Assembly: GCF_902493135.1 (NCBI RefSeq)
Contig: NZ_CABUOD010000029.1
Span: 1 to 55,053 of the forward strand
Origin: an uncultured Parabacteroides sp.
Lineage (GTDB): Bacteria > Bacteroidota > Bacteroidia > Bacteroidales > Tannerellaceae
Length of the DNA stretch: 55,053 nt
Direction: 5' to 3'
The translations under genes were made by a program, and so were the position numbers. The notes under the pieces were generated by a model. The model was not told the origin of the DNA. It saw nothing but the letters and a program-made list of their open reading frames with translations, and did not search any database. Every line of letters begins with the position of its first letter. The stretch's first letter is position 1. Shown in pieces: positions 1-8,569 of the stretch.

Positions 1-96
1 ACTTATAATATAGACTTTTATTTTTTAAGCTGTGCTCTTTTATTAATTAAATACACAAAAAGTAACCATACAGCAAAAGTGAACAAGACCCTTGGA

Positions 97-124
97 AATT
101 ACCCGCAAGGGTAATATTTTTTAA
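97..124. repeat. 28-base palindromic repeat, copy 1 of 2
   Basis: This copy has a 7-base stem (ATTACCC / GGGTAAT) around a GCAA loop, followed by a T-rich tail, so it would read as an intrinsic terminator on the + strand. An identical 28-base copy lies in the opposite orientation at 21832-21859. The identity is seen directly. Whether it is a terminator, a dispersed repeat or both is inference. Confidence 0.75.
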
Positions 125-171
125 CATTCCATCTGATAGCAAAAACCCTTATTGGGTTATCAAAATGTTAA
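121..171 (+). other. nested hairpin in the leader before the helicase gene
   Basis: Three nested stems can be paired by eye: TTAACATT with AATGTTAA (121-128 / 164-171), TGATA with TATCA (134-138 / 158-162), and ACCC with GGGT (145-148 / 154-157). It starts within the tail of the palindrome at 97-124. It lies upstream of the likely helicase promoter, so it is probably the 3' end of an upstream transcript or an element of its own. No gene is visible in 1-238. Confidence 0.45.
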
Positions 172-238
172 TATGGAAAAAGATGGTCGGAGAAAGATTC
201 TCTTGGTGCGGTTACCTTGAAGATAAAAGAAGAGGATA

Positions 239-268
239 TTGCCGGATAAAATAAAAAATGTATTTTTG
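239..268 (+). promoter_or_regulatory. promoter of the RecQ/UvrD helicase gene
   Basis: A TTG at 239-241, 19 bases, then TATTTTTG at 261-268 fits the Bacteroidota -33/-7 consensus. The start codon follows at 291, giving a leader of about 15-20 bases. Confidence 0.65.
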
Positions 269-290
269 CCACAAAACAAAAATATAGTCC

Positions 291-3200
291 ATGAAAGACA
301 TCACCTTTGTTGATTTGGAAGTAACGCTGAACACCTGCCGGGTAGTGGATATCGGAGCTATCCGGTCCGACAGAACTCCTTTTCATGAAAATTCCTTTGA
401 AAATCTGTTGCTTTTTTTGCATCGGGTACCTTATATAGGCGGACATAATATATTAAAACATGATCTTTTATATTTGAAACCTCAGTTTGAGAAAGCAGGC
501 TGCTGGCAACCGAAAATAATTGATACGCTCTATTTATCCTCGTTGCTGTTCCCGGAAAACCAGCATCATCAACTATTGAAGGATGATAAGTTGCAGGCCG
601 GCAAACCTAATAACCCGGTAAACGATTCGCTGAAATCGTTGGTGCTGTTCGAGGAAGAACAAAACGCTTTTGAGCACCTGGACAGTATGCGGAAAATGAT
701 CTATTACGGATTATTGCATGATACGGATGAGTTCGGCGGCTTTTTTGATTACATAGATTATGCGCCGGATATTCCGGATGATTTTCCGGGTAGCATCCTT
801 GCGTGTTTCGATAAAGAAATATGTATATCTTCTCCCCTTGCTGAACTGATAGCCTCTTATCCGGTGGAATTAGCTTATTGCCTGTCTTTGATAGGTTGTT
901 GGGATAGCCATTCCGCCATTCCGCTCTGGGTATTGCATAATTACCCGAAGGTAGGATGGGTGATGGATCGTTTGCGGGATACACCTTGTGAAAATAATAA
1001 ATGTGCTTATTGCAAAGGAGCATTCAATAGTAAGGAAGGACTGAAATATTTTTTCAAGTATGATTCGTTCCGTACTTATGAAGGAGAAGATCTGCAGCAA
1101 AAAGCGGTGGAGGCTGCGATTAAAGAAGAATCTCTTTTGGCCGTTTTTCCGACAGGCGGAGGAAAATCCATCACCTTCCAGCTTCCGGCTTTGATGAGCG
1201 GTAAACGGATAAAAGGACTTACTGTCGTTATCTCTCCCTTGCAATCCCTGATGAAGGACCAGGTGGATAACCTGTGGAAGAATGAAATCATGGATGTTGT
1301 TACCATCAACGGGATGTTGGATCCGGTGGAACGTGCCCACGCCATCCAAAGAGTGGAAGAAGGATCGGTTTCCTTGTTGTATATATCGCCGGAGTCGCTT
1401 CGTTCGAAAACAATAGAGCGGTTGTTGGTCGGGCGCAAAGTGGTTCGTTTCGTTATTGACGAGGCGCACTGTTTCTCGGCTTGGGGACAGGATTTCCGCG
1501 TGGATTATCTGTATATAGGTGATTTTATACGTCTGTTACAGGAACAAAAAGGAGGGAAGCAAGCGATACCGGTGTCCTGTTTTACTGCCACTGCCAAGCA
1601 GAATGTAATAGAAGATATCAAAGACTATTTTTTCGAAAAGCTGAATATACGTTTTAAAACATTCTGTTCGGGGAGTACCCGTAAAAATCTAAAATACAAG
1701 GTTTTCAAGGTAAAAGATGAAGATGAGAAGTATGAACTGCTGCGGAGTATCGTTGAAGAACATGATTGTCCGGCTATCGTTTACGTATCCCGTACTCGTA
1801 CGGCAGCCAAAGTAGCCATGCGCTTGCAGCTGGACGGTTTTTCGGCCGGCACTTTTCACGGGAAGATGGAGACCCGGATGAAAACATCCAGTCAGAATGA
1901 TTTCATTGCCAATAAAATCCGGATAATGGTCGCTACTTCTGCTTTTGGGATGGGGGTCGACAAGAAAAATGTCGGTCTGGTGGTCCATTACGAGATCTCG
2001 GATTCGTTAGAGAATTATGTGCAGGAGGCTGGTAGAGCCGGACGTGACGAAGCAATCGAGGCGGATTGTTACGTTCTTTTCAACGAAGAGGATCTGGACA
2101 AGCACTTCTATCTGCTCAATCAGACCAAACTGCGTATTAAAGAGATACAGCAGGTTTGGAAAGCAATTAAAGAACTTACCGCTTCCAGGATTTCGTTGTC
2201 TGCTCTCGAACTTGCCCGCAAAGCCGGTTGGGATGAAAATATCCTGGACGTGGAAACGCGTGTTACCACTGCGATAGCCGCGCTTGAAGAAGCCGGTTAT
2301 ATCCGGCGGGGGCAAAACAATCCGTGTGTTTTTGCCGATAGCATCCTTGCGAAAACGGCTCAGGAGGCTATCGATAGGATAACGGCCTCTCCGCGTTTTA
2401 ACGGCGCCCAGGAGGAAGAAGCCATACGCATCATCAAAAAATTGATTTCGACGAGAAGCCGCAAGCATGCCAATGGCGAGATCCCGGAATCCCGTATCGA
2501 TTATATCTCGGACCATTTGGGAATATCCCGGCAAGAAGTGATGCTGATCATTCGCTTGTTGCGGGAAGAAAATATTCTGGCAGATGCTTGTGACCTGACA
2601 GCCTATATAAAAAAAGGTGAAAACAGCAATCGTTCGCTCGAAACAGTGCGTCTTTACAACCGTCTTGATGAATATCTCTTGTCTGTTTTTACCACTGAAG
2701 AACAATCTTTCAATCTGAAAGAGCTGCGGGAAGAAGCCGAGATCGAGACGAAAGAAAATATTTCGCCGGATAAGCTAAGCAGGCTCCTCAATTTTTGGTC
2801 TGAAAAGAACTGGATCAAACGGATATACCTGGATAATGCGCGGAACCATGTCACGATTGCCCGTACCGGATCGGTCCTCGATCTGGAAGAACTGACGGAA
2901 GGGAGGCATCTCTTGTCCGATTTCATCATTCGTTATTTGTTTGAGAAAACAAGACAGTCCGGCGAACAGGAACAGTCCGAAAATGTTTTGGTCGAGTTTT
3001 CCGTGCTTGAGTTGAAAGAGGCGTATGAGAAGGATGTCCGGAAACAATTGTTCGGCCATGTCATCCGGATGGAAGATATCGAAGATACCCTTCTGTATCT
3101 TTCGCGGATAGGAGCCTTGCAGATCGAAGGTGGCTTCTTGGTTTTATACAACCGGCTGCAGATAGACCGGTTGGTGCTGAATAATAAGATGCAATATAAA

Positions 3201-5132
3201 CAGGATGATTATCATAAACTCGAACTGTTTTATGCCAATAAGATCCAGCAGATCAATATCGTCGGCGAATATGTACGGAAAATGCTTTCCGGTAATGGCG
3301 ATGCATTGGAGTTTGTTGACGACTATTTCCAGCTGAATTATTCGTCATTCCTTCAAAAATATTTCCCCGGTAAACGGAGGAATGAGATTAACCGGAAAAT
3401 GACGAATACCAAACTCCAGCGGTTATTGGGGGAATTGTCCGAAACACAGTTGGAGATTGTCAAGGATGACCGTCCCGGCTCTATAGTCGTCATGGCGGGA
3501 CCCGGAAGCGGAAAGACACGTGTACTTGTTCATAAACTGGCTTACTTGTTGTTGGAGGAAGATGTCAAGCACGAACAGCTCTTGATGCTGACCTTCTCTC
3601 GTGCCGCTGCGAGTGAATTCAGACAAAGGTTACAGGAGTTGATAGGGGCTGCCGCCGGTTATGTCGAGATCAAGACTTTCCATTCTTATTGTTTCGACCT
3701 GTTGGGGCTGCAAGGTTCTTTGGATAAATCGTCTTCCGTAATTGCCGATGCCGTGGAGAAAATAGACAATGGGGAAGTAGAGATAAACCGCATTACAAAA
3801 ACGGTTCTGGTGATCGATGAGGCGCAGGATATGACGGAAGACGAGTTTTCGCTGGTGGAGGCGCTTATTCGGAAAAACGAGGATCTGAAGGTGATCGCGG
3901 TAGGTGACGACGACCAGAATATTTACAGTTTCCGTCGTTCGGATTCCCGATATATGAGAAAGCTGGTCGATGAATACGGTGCCCGTACGCATGATTTGCT
4001 GGTCAATTTCCGGAGTAAGAAGCGTTTGGTCGAGTTTGCGAATCGTTTTTTGGAAACTATACCGGGAAGGATGAAGCAGTCACGGATCATTTCCCACGAT
4101 CAGGATGAAGGTGAGATCCGTATCGTCCAGTACCAATCGCCGAATATGGTTATGCCATTGGTACAGGAAATTTGTGAAACTCCTTTGACCGGAACGACCT
4201 GCGTACTGACTCAGACAAACGAGGAAGCGATACAGGTCGCCTGTTTGCTGAAAGAAAAGCGTATGCCTGTCCATTTGATTCAGTCGAATGACGGTTTCCG
4301 TCTGTGCGATATGGATGAAATGCGTTTCTTCAACCGGATTTTAGGATTGCAAGAGAGGGTTCATCTGATAGATGAAGCACGTTGGATTGAGGCGAAACAA
4401 ACTATTAAAAATGAATATTGTGAGGCGGCCTCTTGGGAGATTTGTCGGGGGATCATTCAGAATTTCGAACAGCTTTATCCCCGTAAGTATCGTTCGGATT
4501 GGGAAACGTATCTGTTTGAATCGAAGCTGGAAGATTTCTATGCCGTTCGGGGAGAAACTATCATTGTCTCTACGATTCATAAGGCAAAAGGGAAAGAGTT
4601 TGACAACGTCTTCCTGCTTTTAAACGATAATAGGAATTTATTGGAGGATAACCAGCCTGTCACGGATGAAAAGAAACGCGAGATTTATGTGGCTCTCACA
4701 CGTGCCAAAAACCGGTTATCGATCCATTTGAATAGCTATTATCCTGAGATTTTCGGCAATGAGGAAGAGATTGTCCGGTTCGATAAGGATTATTATCCGA
4801 CGCCGGAACGTTTGCCGTTCTTACTTACGCATCGCGATGTATGGTTGGACTTTTTCAAAGATGCAAGGAGACAGGAGTCGATTGGATATCTGAAAAGCGG
4901 CATGCCGTTGCGGTTGATGGAGGGCGGTTGTTACGATTCATCGGATAGGGAAATTGTCCGTTTCTCAAACAGTTTCAAAAACGAGATCGGGAAGTGGCAG
5001 GACAAAGGATATGAACCGAAGGAAGCACGCGTTAATTTCGTGGTGCATTGGAAGAAACTGGGAGAAGAAGAGATAAAAGTGCTTTTACCGGAAATAGTGT
5101 TGGTGAAGGCCCGCTTGTCCTGTTTGAAATAA
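291..5132 (+). CDS. DEDD exonuclease-like / RecQ helicase / UvrD helicase fusion protein
   Basis: This 1613-residue protein carries three nucleic-acid enzyme modules. Residues 1-110 look like a DnaQ/RNase T-type 3'-5' exonuclease: FVDLE gives the first acidic pair and GGHNILKHD the second motif. A CxxxxCxxC cluster follows near residue 235. Residues about 255-620 are a RecQ-type core with Walker A TGGGKS near 287, DEAH at 390-393, a FTATAK motif and QEAGRAGRD. Residues about 1050-1500 are a UvrD/PcrA-type core with GPGSGKT at 1070-1076, DEAQD at 1176, GDDDQNIYSFR, STIHKAKGKEFD near 1430 and VALTRAK near 1468. Key ATPase residues of both motors look intact. It is transcribed alone. The domain calls rest on visible motifs; a role in recombination repair or in defence is inference. 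Confidence 0.93.
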   Translation: MKDITFVDLEVTLNTCRVVDIGAIRSDRTPFHENSFENLLLFLHRVPYIGGHNILKHDLLYLKPQFEKAGCWQPKIIDTLYLSSLLFPENQHHQLLKDDKLQAGKPNNPVNDSLKSLVLFEEEQNAFEHLDSMRKMIYYGLLHDTDEFGGFFDYIDYAPDIPDDFPGSILACFDKEICISSPLAELIASYPVELAYCLSLIGCWDSHSAIPLWVLHNYPKVGWVMDRLRDTPCENNKCAYCKGAFNSKEGLKYFFKYDSFRTYEGEDLQQKAVEAAIKEESLLAVFPTGGGKSITFQLPALMSGKRIKGLTVVISPLQSLMKDQVDNLWKNEIMDVVTINGMLDPVERAHAIQRVEEGSVSLLYISPESLRSKTIERLLVGRKVVRFVIDEAHCFSAWGQDFRVDYLYIGDFIRLLQEQKGGKQAIPVSCFTATAKQNVIEDIKDYFFEKLNIRFKTFCSGSTRKNLKYKVFKVKDEDEKYELLRSIVEEHDCPAIVYVSRTRTAAKVAMRLQLDGFSAGTFHGKMETRMKTSSQNDFIANKIRIMVATSAFGMGVDKKNVGLVVHYEISDSLENYVQEAGRAGRDEAIEADCYVLFNEEDLDKHFYLLNQTKLRIKEIQQVWKAIKELTASRISLSALELARKAGWDENILDVETRVTTAIAALEEAGYIRRGQNNPCVFADSILAKTAQEAIDRITASPRFNGAQEEEAIRIIKKLISTRSRKHANGEIPESRIDYISDHLGISRQEVMLIIRLLREENILADACDLTAYIKKGENSNRSLETVRLYNRLDEYLLSVFTTEEQSFNLKELREEAEIETKENISPDKLSRLLNFWSEKNWIKRIYLDNARNHVTIARTGSVLDLEELTEGRHLLSDFIIRYLFEKTRQSGEQEQSENVLVEFSVLELKEAYEKDVRKQLFGHVIRMEDIEDTLLYLSRIGALQIEGGFLVLYNRLQIDRLVLNNKMQYKQDDYHKLELFYANKIQQINIVGEYVRKMLSGNGDALEFVDDYFQLNYSSFLQKYFPGKRRNEINRKMTNTKLQRLLGELSETQLEIVKDDRPGSIVVMAGPGSGKTRVLVHKLAYLLLEEDVKHEQLLMLTFSRAAASEFRQRLQELIGAAAGYVEIKTFHSYCFDLLGLQGSLDKSSSVIADAVEKIDNGEVEINRITKTVLVIDEAQDMTEDEFSLVEALIRKNEDLKVIAVGDDDQNIYSFRRSDSRYMRKLVDEYGARTHDLLVNFRSKKRLVEFANRFLETIPGRMKQSRIISHDQDEGEIRIVQYQSPNMVMPLVQEICETPLTGTTCVLTQTNEEAIQVACLLKEKRMPVHLIQSNDGFRLCDMDEMRFFNRILGLQERVHLIDEARWIEAKQTIKNEYCEAASWEICRGIIQNFEQLYPRKYRSDWETYLFESKLEDFYAVRGETIIVSTIHKAKGKEFDNVFLLLNDNRNLLEDNQPVTDEKKREIYVALTRAKNRLSIHLNSYYPEIFGNEEEIVRFDKDYYPTPERLPFLLTHRDVWLDFFKDARRQESIGYLKSGMPLRLMEGGCYDSSDREIVRFSNSFKNEIGKWQDKGYEPKEARVNFVVHWKKLGEEEIKVLLPEIVLVKARLSCLK

Positions 5133-5174
5133 AGGTCGGTTTCTTCGGAACAAAACTGCTCCGATAATGATTAT

Positions 5175-5236
5175 AAAGGAAAAGCCCTTTGCTTTCTTAC
5201 GATCCGTATGAGGGAAAAGGGCTTTTCCTTTTTATT
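5175..5236 (+). terminator. terminator after the helicase gene
   Basis: AAAGGAAAAGCCCTTT pairs with AAAGGGCTTTTCCTTT across a 25-base loop, followed by a T-rich tract. The A-rich 5' arm could let it act in both directions. Confidence 0.85.
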
Positions 5237-5361
5237 TGATAGGTCTGTCGAAAGAATATTGTTTTATAAAATAATTTAACTAAATGGCAGATAAAATGAT
5301 TATTTCTATTAATGTGTCAAATAAATTTCGTTTGTATGAACATTATGTAATATAATGTAAG

Positions 5362-5369
5362 TATCTTTG
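5362..5369 (+). promoter_or_regulatory. -7 element of the purF-carA-carB operon
   Basis: TATCTTTG lies 28 bases before the purF start and fits TAnnTTTG. No good -33 element sits at the usual 19-base distance; the nearest TTTG is at 5331, which is too far. The remaining gap 5237-5361 holds no visible gene. Confidence 0.55.
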
Positions 5370-5396
5370 CAGTCGAAATAAACAAGATAGAACCAA

Positions 5397-7292
5397 ATGG
5401 AAGTACTTAAACACGAGTGTGGAGTCGCCATGGTCCGGTTACTAAAGCCTTTGGAATATTATCATCAGAAGTATGGAACCTGGATGTATGGGCTCAATAA
5501 GCTCTATTTGTTGATGGAAAAGCAGCATAACCGCGGTCAGGAAGGAGCCGGTTTAGCATGCGTCAAGTTGGAAGCCAGCCCCGGCGAAGAATATATGTTT
5601 CGGGAAAGAGCATTAGGCACAGGAGCCATCACCGAGATATTCGCAGCCGTTCATGAGCATTACAAGGATTTGCCGCCCGGCAAACTGAACGATCCGCTTT
5701 TTGCTAAAACAAACCTTCCCTTTGCAGGAGAGCTTTATATGGGGCACCTGCGTTACAGTACAACCGGTAAGTCCGGTATTTCCTATGTCCATCCTTTTTT
5801 ACGCCGTAACAACTGGAGAGCCAAGAACCTTGCTCTTTGCGGTAATTTCAATCTTACTAACGTACAGGATATTTTTGAAGAGATAACAGCCATCGGCCAG
5901 CATCCGCGTGCCTATGCCGACACTTTCATCATGCTGGAACAGGTGGGGCACCGTCTGGACCGTGAGGTCGAACGCCTGTACCGGAAGTACGAAGCCGAAG
6001 GGCTGAAAGGAATGGAGATCACCCATGCGATCGAAGCGAATGTCGATCTGTCGAATGTCCTGAAACGTTGTGCCCCGCAGTGGGACGGCGGTTTCGTGAT
6101 CTGCGGACTGACCGGGAGTGGCGAGTCTTTCAGCGTGCGCGATCCATGGGGCATCCGTCCGGCGTTCTATTATGCCGATGACGAGATCGTGATCCTGGCA
6201 AGCGAACGCCCGGTGATCCAGACGGCCATGAACGTGCCTGCCGAAGAGGTACATGAACTGAAAAGGGGAGAGGCACTGATCATCAACAAGCAAGGTAATT
6301 GGCATACGTCGCAGATCGTAGAGCCGAAGGAAAATAAGGCCTGCTCGTTCGAGCGCATTTACTTCTCACGTGGAAGCGACCGGGATATTTACCGCGAACG
6401 GAAACGGTTGGGGGAAAATCTGGTGCCTGCCATCCTGAAAGCTGTGGACAATGACTTGAACCATACGGTCTTTTCCTTTATCCCGAATACGGCGGAGGTC
6501 GCCTACTTCGGATTGCAGGAGGGCATGAACGAATATTTGAACAAGAAGAAAAAGGAATGGATCGCCGATCGTAGCCACCTGCTTCAGGAGGAAGAGCTGG
6601 AACAAATCTTGTCCATGCGTGTCAGGTGCGAAAAAGTGGCGATCAAGGATATAAAATTGCGTACCTTTATTGCCGAGGGAAACAGCCGTAACGACTTGGC
6701 TGCCCATGTGTACGACATCACGTACGGAAGCATCGTGCCTTTCGAGGATAACCTGGTCGTGATCGACGACAGTATCGTGCGTGGTACGACACTCCGGCAG
6801 AGCATTATCGGCATCCTGGACCGCCTGAACCCGAAGAAGATCGTGGTGGTCAGCTCGTCTCCCCAGGTGCGTTATCCGGATTATTACGGCATCGATATGT
6901 CCCGCATGAGCGAGTTTATCGCCTTCAAGGCTGCCGTGGCGCTTTTAGTGGACAGGGGGATGGAATCCGTCCTGCTCGATGCTTATAAGAAAGCTAAGCG
7001 GCAGCAGGCCGTGCCGTGCGATACGATCGTGAACTATGTGAAGGAGATTTATGCGCCTTTCACCGACGAGGAAATCTCGGCCAAGATGGTTGAACTGCTT
7101 ACCCCCGCCGGAACACGTGCGAAGGTGGAGATCGTCTACCAAACACTCGAAGGACTGCATGCCGCTTGTCCCGATCATCCGGGCGACTGGTACTTTTCCG
7201 GCGATTATCCGACACCGGGCGGCGCACGAATGGTGAACGAAGCACTTATCCACTTTGTGGAAATTGAATATGGAAAATTGAAAATTAAATAA
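5397..7292 (+). CDS. purF: PurF-family amidophosphoribosyltransferase-like protein
   Basis: PurF transfers ammonia from glutamine to PRPP in the first step of purine synthesis. The N-terminal half is a class II glutamine amidotransferase: HECGVA puts the nucleophile Cys at residue 8 behind a seven-residue propeptide, and QHNRGQEGAG is also present. The C-terminal half is a phosphoribosyltransferase with the PRPP loop VVIDDSIVRGTT at about 454-465. At 631 residues it is longer than the usual 450-510, with extra sequence between the domains (about 360-430) and at the C-terminus. The cysteine set that binds the 4Fe-4S cluster in Bacillus-type PurF is not obvious. It lies 2 bases before carA, so it is co-transcribed with carbamoyl-phosphate synthase. 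It may be a second PurF paralogue with a shifted role. Its last codons are repeat-like (see 7264-7291). Confidence 0.85.
   Translation: MEVLKHECGVAMVRLLKPLEYYHQKYGTWMYGLNKLYLLMEKQHNRGQEGAGLACVKLEASPGEEYMFRERALGTGAITEIFAAVHEHYKDLPPGKLNDPLFAKTNLPFAGELYMGHLRYSTTGKSGISYVHPFLRRNNWRAKNLALCGNFNLTNVQDIFEEITAIGQHPRAYADTFIMLEQVGHRLDREVERLYRKYEAEGLKGMEITHAIEANVDLSNVLKRCAPQWDGGFVICGLTGSGESFSVRDPWGIRPAFYYADDEIVILASERPVIQTAMNVPAEEVHELKRGEALIINKQGNWHTSQIVEPKENKACSFERIYFSRGSDRDIYRERKRLGENLVPAILKAVDNDLNHTVFSFIPNTAEVAYFGLQEGMNEYLNKKKKEWIADRSHLLQEEELEQILSMRVRCEKVAIKDIKLRTFIAEGNSRNDLAAHVYDITYGSIVPFEDNLVVIDDSIVRGTTLRQSIIGILDRLNPKKIVVVSSSPQVRYPDYYGIDMSRMSEFIAFKAAVALLVDRGMESVLLDAYKKAKRQQAVPCDTIVNYVKEIYAPFTDEEISAKMVELLTPAGTRAKVEIVYQTLEGLHAACPDHPGDWYFSGDYPTPGGARMVNEALIHFVEIEYGKLKIK
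7264..7291 (+). repeat. AATTGAAAATT-type repeat forming the purF C-terminus
   Basis: The last codons of purF encode EYGKLKIK from a run of GAAAATTGAAAATT-like units. It resembles the CAATTG-rich repeats inside carA a few hundred bases downstream. A repeat extending the reading frame is inference. Confidence 0.4.
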
Positions 7293-7294
7293 GA

Positions 7295-8464
7295 ATGACA
7301 AGAAAAACTGCAACATTGGTCTTAGACGACGGGAGCATGTTTCACGGCTTCTCTTTTGGTTTCGACAAGGCGGTGGCCGGCGAGGTGGTGTTCAATACCG
7401 CCATGACCGGTTATCCCGAAAGCCTTACCGATCCTTCGTATGCCGGGCAGCTGATGGTTCTGACTTATCCGCTGGTCGGAAACTACGGGGTGCCTCCTTT
7501 CTCTATCGAAGAGAATGGCTTGCCAACCTACATGGAGAGTGAGAAAATTCATGCAGAGGCGATTATAGTGAGTGATTATAGCGAAGAATATAGCCACTGG
7601 AATGCTGTCGAAAGCCTTGGCGACTGGCTGAAGCGTGAGATGATCCCCGGAATCACCGGTATCGATACCCGTGCGTTGACGAAGAAGATACGGGAGCACG
7701 GGGTGATGATGGGACGCATCGTTATCGGCGGTGCCGGTGAAACTGACAATGGACAATTGACAATTGACAATGAAGAAGGGATGCCGGATTATGGCAGCAT
7801 CAATTATGTAGACCGTGTTTCTTGTAAAGACATCATTGTTTATCAGCCTGACGGTACGAGCCGGACCTACCCCTTGTCTGAAGTCGATAATTGCCAATTA
7901 TCAATTGCCAATAGTCAATTGAAGCGTGTCGTGCTTCTCGATTGCGGGGTGAAAGCTAATATCATCCGTAACCTCTTGAAACGGAATGTGGCGGTGATCC
8001 GTGTTCCCTGGAACTATGATTTCAATCATCTGGAATATGACGGGCTTTTCCTTTCGAACGGTCCCGGCGATCCCGATACTTGCGATGCTGCTGTACGGAA
8101 CATTCGCAAGGCTCTTGCAGGAGACAAACCTATCTGTGGCATTTGCATGGGAAACCAGTTGCTTGCAAAGGCCGGAGGCGCTTCGATCTATAAGCTGAAA
8201 TACGGTCACCGCAGCCATAACCAGCCGGTGCGCATGGTGGGGACGGAGAAGTGCTTTATCACTTCCCAGAATCACGGCTATGCGGTGGATAATGATACGT
8301 TGGGGGCTGACTGGGAACCGCTCTTTGTCAATATGAACGACGGGACGAACGAAGGAATCCGGCATAAGACGAAGCCTTTCTTCTCTTCTCAGTTCCATCC
8401 TGAAGCATGTAGCGGACCGACTGATACGGAGTTTATCTTCGATAAGTTTGTAGAGCTGCTCTAA
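7295..8464 (+). CDS. carA: carbamoyl-phosphate synthase small (glutaminase) subunit
   Basis: CarA hydrolyses glutamine and passes ammonia to CarB to make carbamoyl phosphate for arginine and pyrimidines. The N-terminal CPSase domain (residues 1-135, LVLDDGSMFHG to GVMMGRIV) precedes a class I amidotransferase domain. That domain has the nucleophile Cys284 in CGICMGNQ, and His368 and Glu370 in QFHPEA. The length of 389 residues is near the family norm. Two CAATTG-rich repeats are read in frame in the linker between the domains, giving DNGQLTIDNEE and DNCQLSIANSQL. The gene starts 2 bases after purF and is followed by carB after a structured 105-base spacer. Confidence 0.95.
   Translation: MTRKTATLVLDDGSMFHGFSFGFDKAVAGEVVFNTAMTGYPESLTDPSYAGQLMVLTYPLVGNYGVPPFSIEENGLPTYMESEKIHAEAIIVSDYSEEYSHWNAVESLGDWLKREMIPGITGIDTRALTKKIREHGVMMGRIVIGGAGETDNGQLTIDNEEGMPDYGSINYVDRVSCKDIIVYQPDGTSRTYPLSEVDNCQLSIANSQLKRVVLLDCGVKANIIRNLLKRNVAVIRVPWNYDFNHLEYDGLFLSNGPGDPDTCDAAVRNIRKALAGDKPICGICMGNQLLAKAGGASIYKLKYGHRSHNQPVRMVGTEKCFITSQNHGYAVDNDTLGADWEPLFVNMNDGTNEGIRHKTKPFFSSQFHPEACSGPTDTEFIFDKFVELL
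7742..7776 (+). repeat. CAATTG-type interspersed repeat inside carA, copy 1
   Basis: Units of GACAATTGACAATT are repeated about three times and read in frame as DNGQLTIDNEE. The element is roughly the inverse of the one at 7884-7921. It falls in the linker between the two CarA domains, where extra residues should be tolerated. Confidence 0.6.
7884..7921 (-). repeat. CAATTG-type interspersed repeat inside carA, copy 2
   Basis: TTGCCAATTATCAATTGCC and the following units form an opposite-facing copy of the repeat at 7742-7776, read in frame as DNCQLSIANSQL. The two copies could pair in the mRNA. Confidence 0.6.
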
Positions 8465-8484
8465 GCCCTTCTGCCCGGTGCTTT

Positions 8485-8527
8485 TCTCCGGGTGTAAGGA
8501 GAGCTGGCCTTCGGGCATACCCGGAGA
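8485..8527 (+). promoter_or_regulatory. hairpin in the carA-carB spacer
   Basis: TCTCCGGGT at 8485-8493 pairs with ACCCGGAGA at 8519-8527. The loop holds an inner GCC-TTCG-GGC hairpin at 507-516 with a C(UUCG)G tetraloop, an exceptionally stable fold. No T run follows, so it is more likely an mRNA stability or translation element than a terminator. Confidence 0.6.
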
Positions 8528-8569
8528 CACCCTGCCTAAAATATGTTAACGAATAAAAGAATCCGAAAA

